A program made the translations under genes and the position numbers. A stretch of 64,000 nt of DNA from Taudactylus pleione (lineage: Eukaryota; Chordata; Amphibia; Anura; Myobatrachidae): positions 9,544,001 to 9,608,000 of the forward strand of contig JAUIMM010000169.1 of the NCBI GenBank assembly GCA_031769625.1. Reading direction: 5' to 3'. This document shows positions 12,180 to 22,326 of this stretch, one piece after another (positions within the stretch are counted from its first letter, which is position 1; the number at the start of each line of letters is the position of its first letter). A model generated the notes under the pieces. It ran no database searches. It was not told the origin of the DNA and saw nothing but the letters and a program-made list of their open reading frames with translations.

Positions 12180-12182
12180 CTA
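12180..12182 (-). promoter_or_regulatory. In-frame gag-pol amber codon (candidate readthrough site)
   Basis: The gag frame ends CGC TAG GGG TCA GGT, and the next codons stay open into protease without a frame change. Gammaretroviruses make Gag-Pol by suppressing such a UAG. A downstream pseudoknot was not tested. Confidence 0.6.
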
Positions 12183-13620
12183 GCGTTGGCTACCATTCTC
12201 CAATAAAGCATTTACGGCCACAATTGGAGCTGGTGTCTGCTGGACATTTGCTGGTCTCTGTGCATATCCCTTATGGGGATATCCAGGTCTTCCCTGATTT
12301 GGGGTTCCTACTCTTTTTACTGTACAGTTTCTACTTAAGTGTCCTGTTTGTTTACTATTAAAATATGTTCGTGGATCGGGTGAAGGCATGTGTTTTTGTG
12401 AGGTTTGAGCAGAGGGTAAAGGTGGTGGATATGGGTAAGGATAGGGAGGGTAAGGGTATTGTGGGGAATATGAAGTTTGTGAGTAGAATGGGACCTGTGG
12501 TTGTATCTGGTTAGTGGGATAGAGCTGTGTTTGTTGTTGCGTGGGGTTAGTGAGGGCATATACTTGTTCAGATGTAAGTGTGTGTGCAGGTGCAAATGTG
12601 TCTGTTGGCTGTGATGTTACCGTCATTCCCTCCAGAGCTTGGATACTGACAGCCATTAGTTTTTCGCTCTGGGCTTCTCTCTTCTTTGAGATGTTTTTAT
12701 CATGTTCGATGGCGGATTCTATGAGGGTATCTATTGTGATTCCCCGCCAGCCAGGCTGTGAGGTCTGAACCCGAGTCTTTAAATTCTCTTTCAGACCGTC
12801 CATTAGTACCGTGACTATCATTCCCCTGTGGTGAGTGCTATCTTTAATATCTTCTATCCCAGTGTACTGGGTGATAGCCTGCGGAGCCCGATAGCAATAA
12901 TCTTCTGCAGTTTCACTCTCTTTTTGCTTAATGGTGAAAATTTTATTCCAGTTAACTACTACTGGAAAATATATACCCAATTGAGTTACAATACGGGAAA
13001 TGTTACCTTGGTTTACTTGGTCTGTTAAGGGAACGTCACCATCCAATACACAATCCGTGATAAATTTTGTCACATCGGTATTGCGTGGTAGACAGGCCCT
13101 TAACATCACATGCCAATCTTTATTAGTTAGCTCATGTGAACTACCCGAATTTCTCAAAAATCTTTGACATTTGGCTAGGTCCTTTTTGGGATCGGGGAAA
13201 TTATTTATGATGGAATTTAGTTCTGCTCTTGTCACAATGCATTACTACTTCCCTCGTGGGCACTATACCGTTCGCATCTGCATTTCCATTTGGAATGGTT
13301 ATTGTCCTAATGGGATGCACACCGGTAGCGCAGCTACCCTTTGACCTGGTTACCTGGCTGGGGGTTTAATCTGCTGCTGCTACATATGGTATGAACAACT
13401 TCCTCTACGGGTGCAGAGGGTGTTAACACTTCCCTTGCTGTTACCGATGGAGATGGCGGCACCACTCGTGATTGTGGTGATGCAGCATCTATCATTTGCA
13501 CAGCATGGGAAATGGCATACATTACAATAGGCTCATCATTCACATCATAAACACTTTCTTTATGGTTGCTTAAGAGAGGGTACAAGTTGCTTGTTAAATT
13601 TTTATGGGTATTTTTGGTTA
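12180..13620 (-). pseudogene. gag: ERV gag, 5'-truncated and broken
   Basis: Two frames. The upstream piece (13334 to about 13620) is matrix/linker-like, proline-rich, and holds a PSAP late-domain-type motif near 13400-13425. The main 351-codon frame (12180-13235) is capsid-like, then has a Q/P/Y-rich linker (repeated YPYPP) and a remnant CCHC zinc knuckle reading YFNSKQTGHLSRNC, where the first two cysteines are replaced by Tyr and Ser. It ends ...GSQR-TAG and the frame continues into pol. The N-terminus, leader, primer-binding site and 5' LTR are missing; homology stops at a perfect hairpin at 13622-13670. The assembly role is known for the family; this copy is dead. Confidence 0.8.
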
Positions 13621-13621
13621 C

Positions 13622-13670
13622 TGTACTTGCACCTACATCCACATAAGGGGTGGATGTAGGTGCAAGTACA
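13622..13670. repeat. Perfect 21-bp hairpin at the truncated ERV end
   Basis: Arms 13622-13642 and 13650-13670 are exact reverse complements (first arm begins TGTACTTGCACC) around a 7-base loop, ATAAGGG. It lies where the gag-like sequence ends. Confidence 0.85.
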
Positions 13671-13671
13671 A

Positions 13672-14171
13672 ATGGCCATTTGCCTTTTTGAGAAAACCCC
13701 TGTATAGGGGAGAAACGCGTCCAGGATCCAGTGAACTGCCGACAATTCATACACACCTGCCGTATACCCTGCAAAATTGTGCAAGCTATCTTGGTACCTC
13801 GCTTACACAGTTCCCAGCAGCCGTTTTTACAGCACTTAGCGGCTACCTGACTCGATCCCTATCAGCCGCCGGATTCCTGCGCCTGTCAGGATGGATGCGT
13901 GCAGCCTGATCACTGCTGGTCTCCCTCTCTCCCTTGAAGCTTGTGTGCCGCGGTGAACTCCCTTCATACGGATCATCGCCCTCCCACCCACAGTGTGGAC
14001 AGGAGCCGCTGTATTGGCACTACCCAGCTTCACATCAATATTGCCTTCATATTATGTTGCACCCTCCACCAACGGATCTTTGCCTATCCACCCACAGTGC
14101 GGTCAGGAGCCGCTGCAGTGGCGCGACCTAGCTTAACACCACTGCCGGTATATTTTCTCCTGTGAGCCTTA
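13672..14171. other. Non-viral inner part of the composite
   Basis: About 500 bases present only on the right side, between the hairpin and the right arm. Two imperfect repeats of a block containing CCCACAGTG(T/C)GG(A/T)CAGGAGCCGCTG lie near 13985-14025 and 14090-14125. No reading frame is supported. It carries the hammerhead-like motif at 13682-13728. Confidence 0.5.
13682..13728 (+). ncRNA. Degenerate hammerhead-ribozyme-like motif
   Basis: Order of elements: TTGAGAA (13688-13694, against the CUGANGA core, two changes), a CCCC-TGTATA-GGGG hairpin (13697-13710) as stem II, then GAAACGCGTC (13712-13721). The last fits GAAA plus a minimal two-base-pair stem III and GUC at the cleavage position. 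Stem I pairing between 13682-13687 and 13722-13727 is weak. Such minimal type I hammerheads are known in Penelope-like elements. This copy would probably be inactive. Confidence 0.35.
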
Positions 14172-14579
14172 TACGGGGAAAGGAGTTCTAGTCTACAGAC
14201 TTAACATTTTGGGATTTGAGAGTGACCTGTGACACTGATTAGCCACATATCCATTTACTAATTATTGGGCAGTTCTTTTTGAACCAACAGTATTGCTAAT
14301 TGCCTATTTTGACTTTTGCCTCATTGGATACTAGCTAGCTGTTGGGAACATTTGGATACAATTTTTCTCAATCAGCCACCTAAACCATCTGTTCATTTGT
14401 ATCATTCATGGTAGCGTTTTTTTAACAATATTTGTTATTTTATGATGTTACATGTGTGTATGTTTTATTGAACTGCAGTTCATATTTATGAATAAATCCA
14501 ATTTACATTTGTTCTACTGTTAATGTGTTATGTATATATATAATCACCAGCGCAGACACCTTCTTTCCTTTTTCTCTAC
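14172..14579 (-). repeat. Right inverted arm of the composite
   Basis: Reverse complement of 4776-5194. Starts TACGGGGAAAGGAGTTCTAG and ends TTTCTCTAC at the duplication. Confidence 0.85.
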
Positions 14580-14592
14580 AAGGAGAGAGTTA
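14578..14592. other. 15-bp target-site duplication, right copy
   Basis: ACAAGGAGAGAGTTA, identical to 4662-4676. Its first two bases also fit the arm end. Confidence 0.8.
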
Positions 14593-16440
14593 GCAGAGGA
14601 GACGTGAAGGGATAGTTTCATTGGGGGAGGTGGAAGGGGGAGGACCGGATGAGGGCCATGACTTCATCTCCAGATACAGGGGAGAAGGATGTTAGAGTAG
14701 GTAAAATGGAAGGGGAGGGGTGATCCAGGAAAAGAGGGTGTGGAGTGCTGGGGGACTGGTGGGATATGATGTCCTGTCGTATGGAGTCAATTTTAGATGT
14801 AAAGTAGGTAGCAAAGTCAAGGGCCGAGAGCAAGGATGGAAGGTGAGGAGGGGTGGGTAGAGGAGGGAGTAGAAGGTGGTGAAGAGAAGCTGGGGATTTG
14901 AGGACTGGGAGGAGATGAGGTGCTTGAAATATGACTGTTTAGAGAGGGAAAGGGCAGCACTGTAGGATGACAGCAGAAATTTGAAATTGAGAAAATCTGA
15001 CTTAGAGCGTGATCTTCTCCTCTGTCGCTCGGCGGTATGTGAACACTTTTGCAGGTATCTGGTGCATTTGGAATGCCAGTGTTGAGGTGTGGATCTGCGA
15101 GGGTGAGTAGTGATTGCCAAAGCAACAGAGTCAAGAGCAGAAGTTAGGGAGGCATTGTATAGGGAAGCAGCTTGTTCAGACAGGAGAGTGAGAGGATAGG
15201 AGAGAGAAGCGATTCAAGTAGGGAAGAAAAAGAAACTGTGTCGATAGCCTCAATGTTACGCTTAGTGATAGTGGCCTTAGGAGGTAGAGGAGAGGAAGGA
15301 GAGGGATAAGTTAAAAGAGAGAAGGTGATGGTCAGAGAGGGGGAATGGGGAATTTGAGTAATAAGAAATATCACAACGGTGAGTGAAGACCAGATCAAGC
15401 GAATGCCCACCCACATGAGAGGGTGAGGAGGTCATTGGGAGAGACCAAATGAAGATGTTAGGGTAAGGAGTTTGGATGCAGTGGATTCATTAGGGATATC
15501 AATTGGAAAATTGAAGTCACCTAGGATAATTGAGGGAAGGTCTGAGGAGAGAAAGTGAGGGAGCCAGGAAGCAAAATTGTCAAGGAATTTGGAGGGAGGG
15601 CCAGGTGGATGGTAAATGACAGCTACTCGCAGGTGCACTGATTGGAAGAGGCGTATAGCATGAACCTCAAATGTAGAGAATGTAAGGGATGGTTCAGAGG
15701 GTAAGAGTTGGTAGGAGTAACCAGGAGATAGAAGGACCCCAACACCACCACCATGGCGACCCCAGGCGAGGGGTGTGAGAGAAGATGAGGCCCCAGAGGA
15801 GAGAGCTTCATGAGAAGTGGTGTCAGAGGGTGAAATCCAGGTTTCAGTAATGGCTAGAAGATGCAAGTTGTTGGAAATGAAAAGGTCATGGGTGCAAACC
15901 AATTTATTACAGACTGATCTGGCATTCCAGAGGGCACAGGATAGAGGGACAGTGTTTGTGAGAGAGATGTGAATGAGATTATCAGGGTTGCTGTAACGAG
16001 TGGGTGAGATTCATTTGGGGGACCGAGATGAATAGAGTGGGTAGGGAGGGAGTTTAACAAGATGTGGATGGAAGTGGGATGAGGTGACATGGAGAGGAGG
16101 GTTGGAGGAGGGATTAGCAGTGGGGTAATAGGACCATGGTGGGGTAGAAGAGAACGAAAGTGTAGTAATGGGAGAGGAGAGGGAGGAAGGCAGACAGAGG
16201 AGGGGAGATAAGGGAAAGAAGAGGTGGAGGAGACAAGGGTGAAAGGATAAAGAAGGAAGAAGGTGCAGAGCAGAGGATTAGGTAGACAAGGGGGAAGTAG
16301 AAAATCAGGTCATGGTGTGGGGGGGTGAATAAGGGGAGGAAAACTGGAAGAAGGAATAAAGTATGAATGGGAGTGAAAGTGCAGGAGATTTGCAAAAGTG
16401 GAGAAAAGGTGACTGCACAATAACAAAAGTTTATTATTGA
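14593..16440 (-). pseudogene. L2-like LINE fragment, 5' portion (endonuclease, linker)
   Basis: An older relative of the intact LINE at 56566-59526, in pieces. 15432-15902 holds the apurinic-type endonuclease: [27 protein letters not shown], then ILGDFNFPID. 15144-15416 and 14692-15134 hold the linker with the RSRSKSDFLNFK and SLSKQSYF blocks; 14618-14833 holds FATYFTSKIDSIR. Matching blocks occur in the same order in the intact copy. Upstream, 15900-16440 is a purine-rich (plus strand) 5' region. Frames change repeatedly, so nothing functional is made. It continues at 4446-4676 beyond the composite insertion. Confidence 0.8.
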
Positions 16441-16454
16441 GGGGAGTAAATATA

Positions 16455-16459
16455 TAGTG

Positions 16460-16494
<35 letters not shown>

Positions 16495-16515
16495 TGTACA
16501 TATATATATAGCCCA
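16455..16515. repeat. (TA)n microsatellite
   Basis: Nearly pure TA dinucleotides next to the presumed 5' end of the older LINE. Confidence 0.9.
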
Positions 16516-17645
16516 TGATACTAGTAAACCAATGCTACAGTTTTAATTTATCAAGATTTAAAAAGCATTTTGACAATTATGGACCACCTTTTCATCTATC
16601 AAGAACCAGTAATGTTGCTTTCTTTGACTTTATATTAGGCAAATGTCATTCAAATAGCAATTTGATAATTCTTGTTTAAGTAGATATATTTGATATGTAT
16701 AATTTTTAGCAGAGCATCAGTTCACAGTTGTGTGAGGTTCTGGTGCATTTGTGTGTTTTTATGCTTTAGTAAAGCTGTCTTCATTCTTCCTCCTGACCCC
16801 TTTTCTGTTTCTCTGGGGTCTGGAACATATCAGACAGGAAAGTCATTTAATACTGAGATAATTGCTGTAAAGGCATTGTAGGATTTCCCCTGAATGAACT
16901 TGATTGAGTAGCTGTTGTGTTCAAAGTGTCTAAAAGATGAAAACTCACTTCTGTCGGGTGTATTTACACTCTATATTGCAGTGCTTCCTTCCAATCCAAT
17001 GACAATAAACTACATCATTAGTTGTGTCATTAATAAGCTCCATAGTTACTGTAAGAGCTGAAACACAAATTGTTTGATCCTCTAATTTTCCCATAAACTT
17101 CTATTCCACTAAGAAATTAAATATGTAACAAAGCAATATAGTAAGGATCTAGGAAGGAAGTTGTTTTCAGACACTGCTTGATACATTTCAGGCTAGTTTC
17201 AGAGGAACGTAGAAACACGTCTCTCCTAACAGCAGGACATGGATTGCAACAATACATAAGACTAATTTATTTAGCAGTATAGAATCTGGAAATGTAATTC
17301 TTTGGATTCTCAGATCACTGTAAAATTCATCACTAAACATGCATAATATTTCATTCCAACTTTAAGTTTGCAAAACAATGACTCAAAACAACCTGCCAAG
17401 ATGCGTCTGTTGTTTGTTTTATATAGTAAAGGTTTAGCAGAAGGTTGAAATTGTTCTTGTAAACGATTGGTAGCAATTTGTAATTTGTAATGGCCTAGGA
17501 CTAAAAGGCAGCCCTAGTATACAAAGAATGCCAGATCATGTTGGCGTCTGCTTCCATAATCCAAAAAGTTTTGGTATGCCTTGAGATGAGACAATGGGAA
17601 CGTTCATTGGGCACTTCACAAGCAGAGGTGGTCGAGGTCAGGTGC
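16516..17645. other. Unassigned unique-looking sequence
   Basis: No motif, repeat or convincing coding frame seen. Open frames at 16690-16881 and 17501-17713 lack recognisable features. Confidence 0.5.
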
Positions 17646-18000
17646 TGTAGGGCCTGATTCAGATTTTCCGCTTTTGCCCAGCCGCTGCAACTTAGTGCGT
17701 AGCGACTGGGCAATAATATGATAATGCCACAGGAGGAGTCATGTTTATATAAGCGCCTCTTGCTGGCTTACGTAATCCGCAGCTGTGTCCGAGGATGCAA
17801 CATGGGATTACTCTGTGCGAACATCAGTCATCTGAGTAACCTTCGCACATTTTAATTACAAACTTACCTACTCTCTCAGAACGTCTAGGAGACTCCCAAA
17901 TCTCAGGTCACTGAAGAGTATTTAAGTCTCCCGCATCCTGCTTGCATCCACCATATGCCCTCCACCTCCCAAGTGAAGTGTGAGGTCCAGGTGGCTTAAT
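17646..18000. mobile_element. MITE fragments (GGGCCTGATTCAGA family and others)
   Basis: AGGGCCTGATTCAGA at ~17650 is the terminal motif of the family at 25511 and 37449; no right end is found. Near 17890, AGGAGACTCCCAAATCTCAGGT is shared with 43113-43135, marking another dispersed repeat. Confidence 0.5.
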
Positions 18001-18417
18001 GAGGCGATTTGTACTAAACTGTATCATCACGGCCCTTACACCCCACTTTGCAATGCCAGGAACCGCAGATGTATAGTGGGTGGTGACTAATGCAAACAAT
18101 GGAAATGATAAGAGGAAAAACAATCACCAGATTACTGTGTCCAAGGCAATAAGCTGAGAACTGTAGTTTCTGGGTGTAGAAATGAAGATTGATTCTGGTT
18201 GTCCTAGATGTTGCTCTCTGTTTGTTCAAGTATTTAAGTGAATTGTAATTTTTCCTTCACCTTGTTATGTAATGACTTATGGAAATATATTTCTGTAACA
18301 AAGAAATATGATGCAAATGGCGAGTTTTTGCATAAAGTACATGTGCAGATGCGAATGTATGCATTTTTGCATAAATCCATCTTATTCTGAATTGGATGAT
18401 ACTTAACTCTGTGCAAT
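18001..18417. other. Unassigned sequence before the satellite
   Basis: No coding region or known repeat recognised. Confidence 0.5.
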
Positions 18418-18550
18418 TCTGAGTCATGCGTACAGGGAAAGGAAGCCTGAGTCATGCGTATGGGGAAGGGAAGCCTGAGTCATGCGTACGGGGAAAGAAA
18501 GCCTGAGTCATGCGTACGGGGAAGGGAAGCCTGAGTCATGCGTACAGGGA

Positions 18551-21500
18551 AGGGAAGCCTGAGTCATGTGTACAGGGAAGGGCAGCCTGAGTCATGCGTA
18601 CGGGGAAGGGAAGCTTGAGTCATGTGTACAGGGAAGGGCAGCCTGAGTCATGCGTATGGGGAAGGGAAGCCTGAGTCATGCGTACGGGAAAAGGAAGCCT
18701 GAGCTATGCGTATGGGGAAAGGAAGCCTGAGTCATGCGTACGGGGAAGGGAAGCCTGAGTCATGAGTATGAGGAAGGGAAGCCTGAGCCATGCGTATGGG
18801 GAAAGGAAGCCTGAGTCATGCATACGGGGAAGGGAAGCCTGAGTCATGCTTACGGGGAAGGGAAGCCTGAGTCATGCATATGGGAAAAGGAAGCCTGAGC
18901 CATGCGTATGGGGAAAGGAAGCCTGAGCCATGCGTATGGGGAAAGGAAGCCTGAGTCATGTGTATGGGGAAGGGAAGCCTGAGTCATGAGTATGAGGAAG
19001 GGAAGCCTGAGTCATGCATACGAGGAAGGGAAGCCTGAGTCATGTGTATGGGGAAAGGAAGCCCGAATCATGAGAACGAAGAAGGGGATGCCTGAGTCAT
19101 ACGTACGGGGAAGGGAAGCCTGAGTCATGCATACGGGGAAGGGAAGCCTGAGTCATGCGTATGGAGAAGGGAAGCCTGAGTCATGCATGTGGGGAAGGGA
19201 AGCCTGAGTCATGCATACGGGGAAGAGAAGCCTGAGTCATGCATACGGGGAAGAGAAGCCTGAGTCATGAGTACAGGCAAGTGAAGCCTGAGTCATGCGT
19301 ACAGGGAAGGGCAGCCTGAGTCATGCGTACGGGGAAGGGAAGCCTGAGTCATGCGTATGGGGAAGGGCAGCCTGAGTCATGCGTACGGGGAAGGGCAGCC
19401 TGAGTCATGCGTACGGGGAAGGAAAGCCTGAGTCATGCGTATGGGAAAAGGAAACCTGAGCCATGCATATGAGGAAAGGAAGCCTTAGTCATGCGTACAG
19501 GGAAGGGAAGCCTGAGTCATGCGTACGGGGAAGGGAAGCCTGAGTCATGCATACGGGGAAGGGAAGCCTGAGTCATGCATATGGGAAAGGAATACCTGAG
19601 TCAGGCTTCCCTTCCCCGTACGCATGACTCAGGCTTCCCTTCCCCGTACGCATGAGTCATGCCTACAGGGAAGGGAAGCCTGAGTCATGCGTACGGGGAA
19701 GGGAATCCTGAGTCATGCATATGGGTAAGGGAAGCCTGAGTCATGCGTATGGGGAAGGGAAGCCTGAGTCATGCGTACGGGGAAGGGAATCCTGAGTCAT
19801 GTGTACGGGGAAGGGAAGCCTGAGTCATGCATATGGGTAAGGGAAGCCTGAGTCATGCTTACGGGGAAGCCTGAGTCATGCGTACGGGGAAGGGAAGCCT
19901 GAGTCATGCGTACGGGGAAGGGAAGCCTGAGTCATGCATACAGGGAAGGGAAGCCTGAGTCATGCGTACGGGGAAGAGAAGCCTGAGTCATGCGTATGGG
20001 GAAGGGAAGCCTGAGTCATGCGTACAGGGAAGAGAAGCCTGAGTCATGCATACAGGGAAGGGAAGCCTGAGTCATGCGTATGGGGAAGGGAAGCCTGAGT
20101 CATGCGTATGGGAAGGGAAGCCTGAGTCATGCATACAGGGAAGGGAAGCCTGAGTCGTGCGTACTGAGAAGGGAGGCCTGAGTCATGCGTATGGGGAAGG
20201 GAAGCCTGAGTCATGCGTATGGGAAGGGAAGCCTGAGTCATGCATACAGGGAAGGGAAGCCTGAGTCATGCGTACAGGGAAGGGAAGCCTGAGTCATGTG
20301 TACAGGGAAGGGCAGCCTGAGTCATGCGTACGGGGAAGGGAAGCTTGAGTCATGTGTACAGGGAAGGGCAGCCTGAGTCATGCGTATGGGGAAGGGAAGC
20401 CTGAGTCATGCGTACGGGAAAAGGAAGCCTGAGCTATGCGTATGGGGAAAGGAAGCCTGAGTCATGCGTACGGGGAAGGGAAGCCTGAGTCATGAGTATG
20501 AGGAAGGGAAGCCTGAGCCATGCGTATGGGGAAAGGAAGCCTGAGTCATGCATACGGGGAAGGGAAGCCTGAGTCATGCTTACGGGGAAGGGAAGCCTGA
20601 GTCATGCATATGGGAAAAGGAAGCCTGAGCCATGCGTATGGGGAAAGGAAGCCTGAGCCATGCGTATGGGGAAAGGAAGCCTGAGTCATGTGTATGGGGA
20701 AGGGAAGCCTGAGTCATGAGTATGAGGAAGGGAAGCCTGAGTCATGCATACGAGGAAGGGAAGCCTGAGTCATGTGTATGGGGAAAGGAAGCCCGAATCA
20801 TGAGAACGAAGAAGGGGATGCCTGAGTCATACGTACGGGGAAGGGAAGCCTGAGTCATGCATACGGGGAAGGGAAGCCTGAGTCATGCGTATGGAGAAGG
20901 GAAGCCTGAGTCATGCATGTGGGGAAGGGAAGCCTGAGTCATGCATACGGGGAAGAGAAGCCTGAGTCATGCATACGGGGAAGAGAAGCCTGAGTCATGA
21001 GTACAGGCAAGTGAAGCCTGAGTCATGCGTACAGGGAAGGGCAGCCTGAGTCATGCGTACGGGGAAGGGAAGCCTGAGTCATGCGTATGGGGAAGGGCAG
21101 CCTGAGTCATGCGTACGGGGAAGGGCAGCCTGAGTCATGCGTACGGGGAAGGAAAGCCTGAGTCATGCGTATGGGAAAAGGAAACCTGAGCCATGCATAT
21201 GAGGAAAGGAAGCCTTAGTCATGCGTACAGGGAAGGGAAGCCTGAGTCATGCGTACGGGGAAGGGAAGCCTGAGTCATGCATACGGGGAAGGGAAGCCTG
21301 AGTCATGCATATGGGAAAGGAATACCTGAGTCAGGCTTCCCTTCCCCGTACGCATGACTCAGGCTTCCCTTCCCCGTACGCATGAGTCATGCCTACAGGG
21401 AAGGGAAGCCTGAGTCATGCGTACGGGGAAGGGAAGCCTGAGTCATGCATATGGGTAAGGGAAGCCTGAGTCATGCGTATGGGGAAGGGAAGCCTGAGTC

Positions 21501-21925
21501 ATGCGTACGGGGAAGGGAATCCTGAGTCATGTGTACGGGGAAGGGAAGCCTGAGTCATGCATATGGGTAAGGGAAGCCTGAGTCATGCGTACGGGGAAGC
21601 CTGAGTCATGCGTACGGGGAAGGGAAGCCTGAGTCATGCGTACGGGGAAGGGAAGCCTGAGTCATGCATACAGGGAAGGGAAGCCTGAGTCATGCGTACG
21701 GGGAAGAGAAGCCTGAGTCATGCGTATGGGGAAGGGAAGCCTGAGTCATGCGTACAGGGAAGAGAAGCCTGAGTCATGCATACAGGGAAGGGAAGCCTGA
21801 GTCATGCGTATGGGGAAGGGAAGCCTGAGTCATGCGTATGGGAAGGGAAGCCTGAGTCATGCATACAGGGAAGGGAAGCCTGAGTCGTGCGTACTGAGAA
21901 GGGAGGCCTGAGTCATGCGGATGGG
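18551..21925 (+). repeat. 1.73-kb higher-order tandem duplication in the satellite
   Basis: From 18551 the order of unit variants repeats at an offset of 1730 bases. Markers are GCCCGAATCATGAGAACG (about 19061 and 20791), the inverted units (19599 and 21329) and GTGCGTACTGAGAAGGGAGG (about 20157 and 21887). The copies differ at only a few positions and diverge after about 21925. Confidence 0.9.
19599..19660 (-). repeat. Two inverted units inside the satellite
   Basis: Here the array reads GACTCAGGCTTCCCTTCCCC on the plus strand, i.e. two units reversed, before returning to the normal direction. Copied at 21329-21390 in the second higher-order copy. Confidence 0.9.
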
Positions 21926-22326
21926 GAAGGGAAGCTTGAGTCATACTTATGGGGAAAGGAAGCCTGAGTAATGCCTACGGGGAAGGGAAGCCTGACTCAT
22001 GCGTATGGGGAAGGGAAGCCTGAGTCATGTGTATGGGGAAAGGAAACTTGAGTCATGCGTACGGGGAAGGGAAGCCTGAGTCATGCCTACGGGGAAGGGA
22101 TGCCTGAGTCATGCGTATGGGGAAAGGAAAGCCTGAGTCATGCGTACGGGGAAAGGAAGCCTGAGTCATGTGTATCAGGAAAGGAAGCCTGAATCAGGCG
22201 TACGGGGAAAGGAAGCCTGAGTCATGCGTACGGGGAATGGAAACCTGAGTCATGCGTACGGAGAAGGGAAGCCTGAGTCATGCGTACGGAGAAGGGAAGC
22301 CTGAGTCATGCGTACGGAGAAGGGAA

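Larger units (their letters stand above)
10857..12182 (-). pseudogene. pol: ERV pol, protease and reverse transcriptase
   Basis: Starts in frame with gag, directly after the gag amber codon at 12180-12182. It reads through a short linker into an aspartic protease (LVDTGA at about residues 13-18 after the first Met), then RT with QDLRGVNK, FTVIDLCSAFFSVPL (first catalytic Asp), LPQGFIDSP and YVDN at 11121-11132. The last motif is normally YVDD; here the final residue is Asn (AAT), so the catalytic pair is damaged. The frame is lost at 10889-10926 through a 19-bp tandem duplication. Same-frame gag and pol separated by a stop codon is the gammaretroviral arrangement. Confidence 0.85.
4677..14577. 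mobile_element. Composite insertion: inverted-arm element enclosing an ERV
   Basis: It is bounded by an exact 15-bp duplication, with the interrupted LINE continuing on both sides. Inverted arms of ~0.4 kb lie at 4776-5194 and 14172-14579. About 100 bp beginning with an A-run lies outside the left arm only. Inside are a single ERV LTR, env, pol, a truncated gag and a 0.5-kb non-viral stretch (13672-14171) with a hammerhead-like motif. Variable-length duplications, inverted terminal copies and a hammerhead core are known of Penelope-like elements; assigning it there is inference, because no Penelope reverse transcriptase or GIY-YIG frame is visible. Confidence 0.65.

Noticed and set aside
5195..14171. 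Full-length ERV with paired LTRs
   Set aside because: The sequence right of gag (13672-14171) does not match the LTR at 5195-6351. The matching sequence farther out is inverted, so it is not a second LTR.
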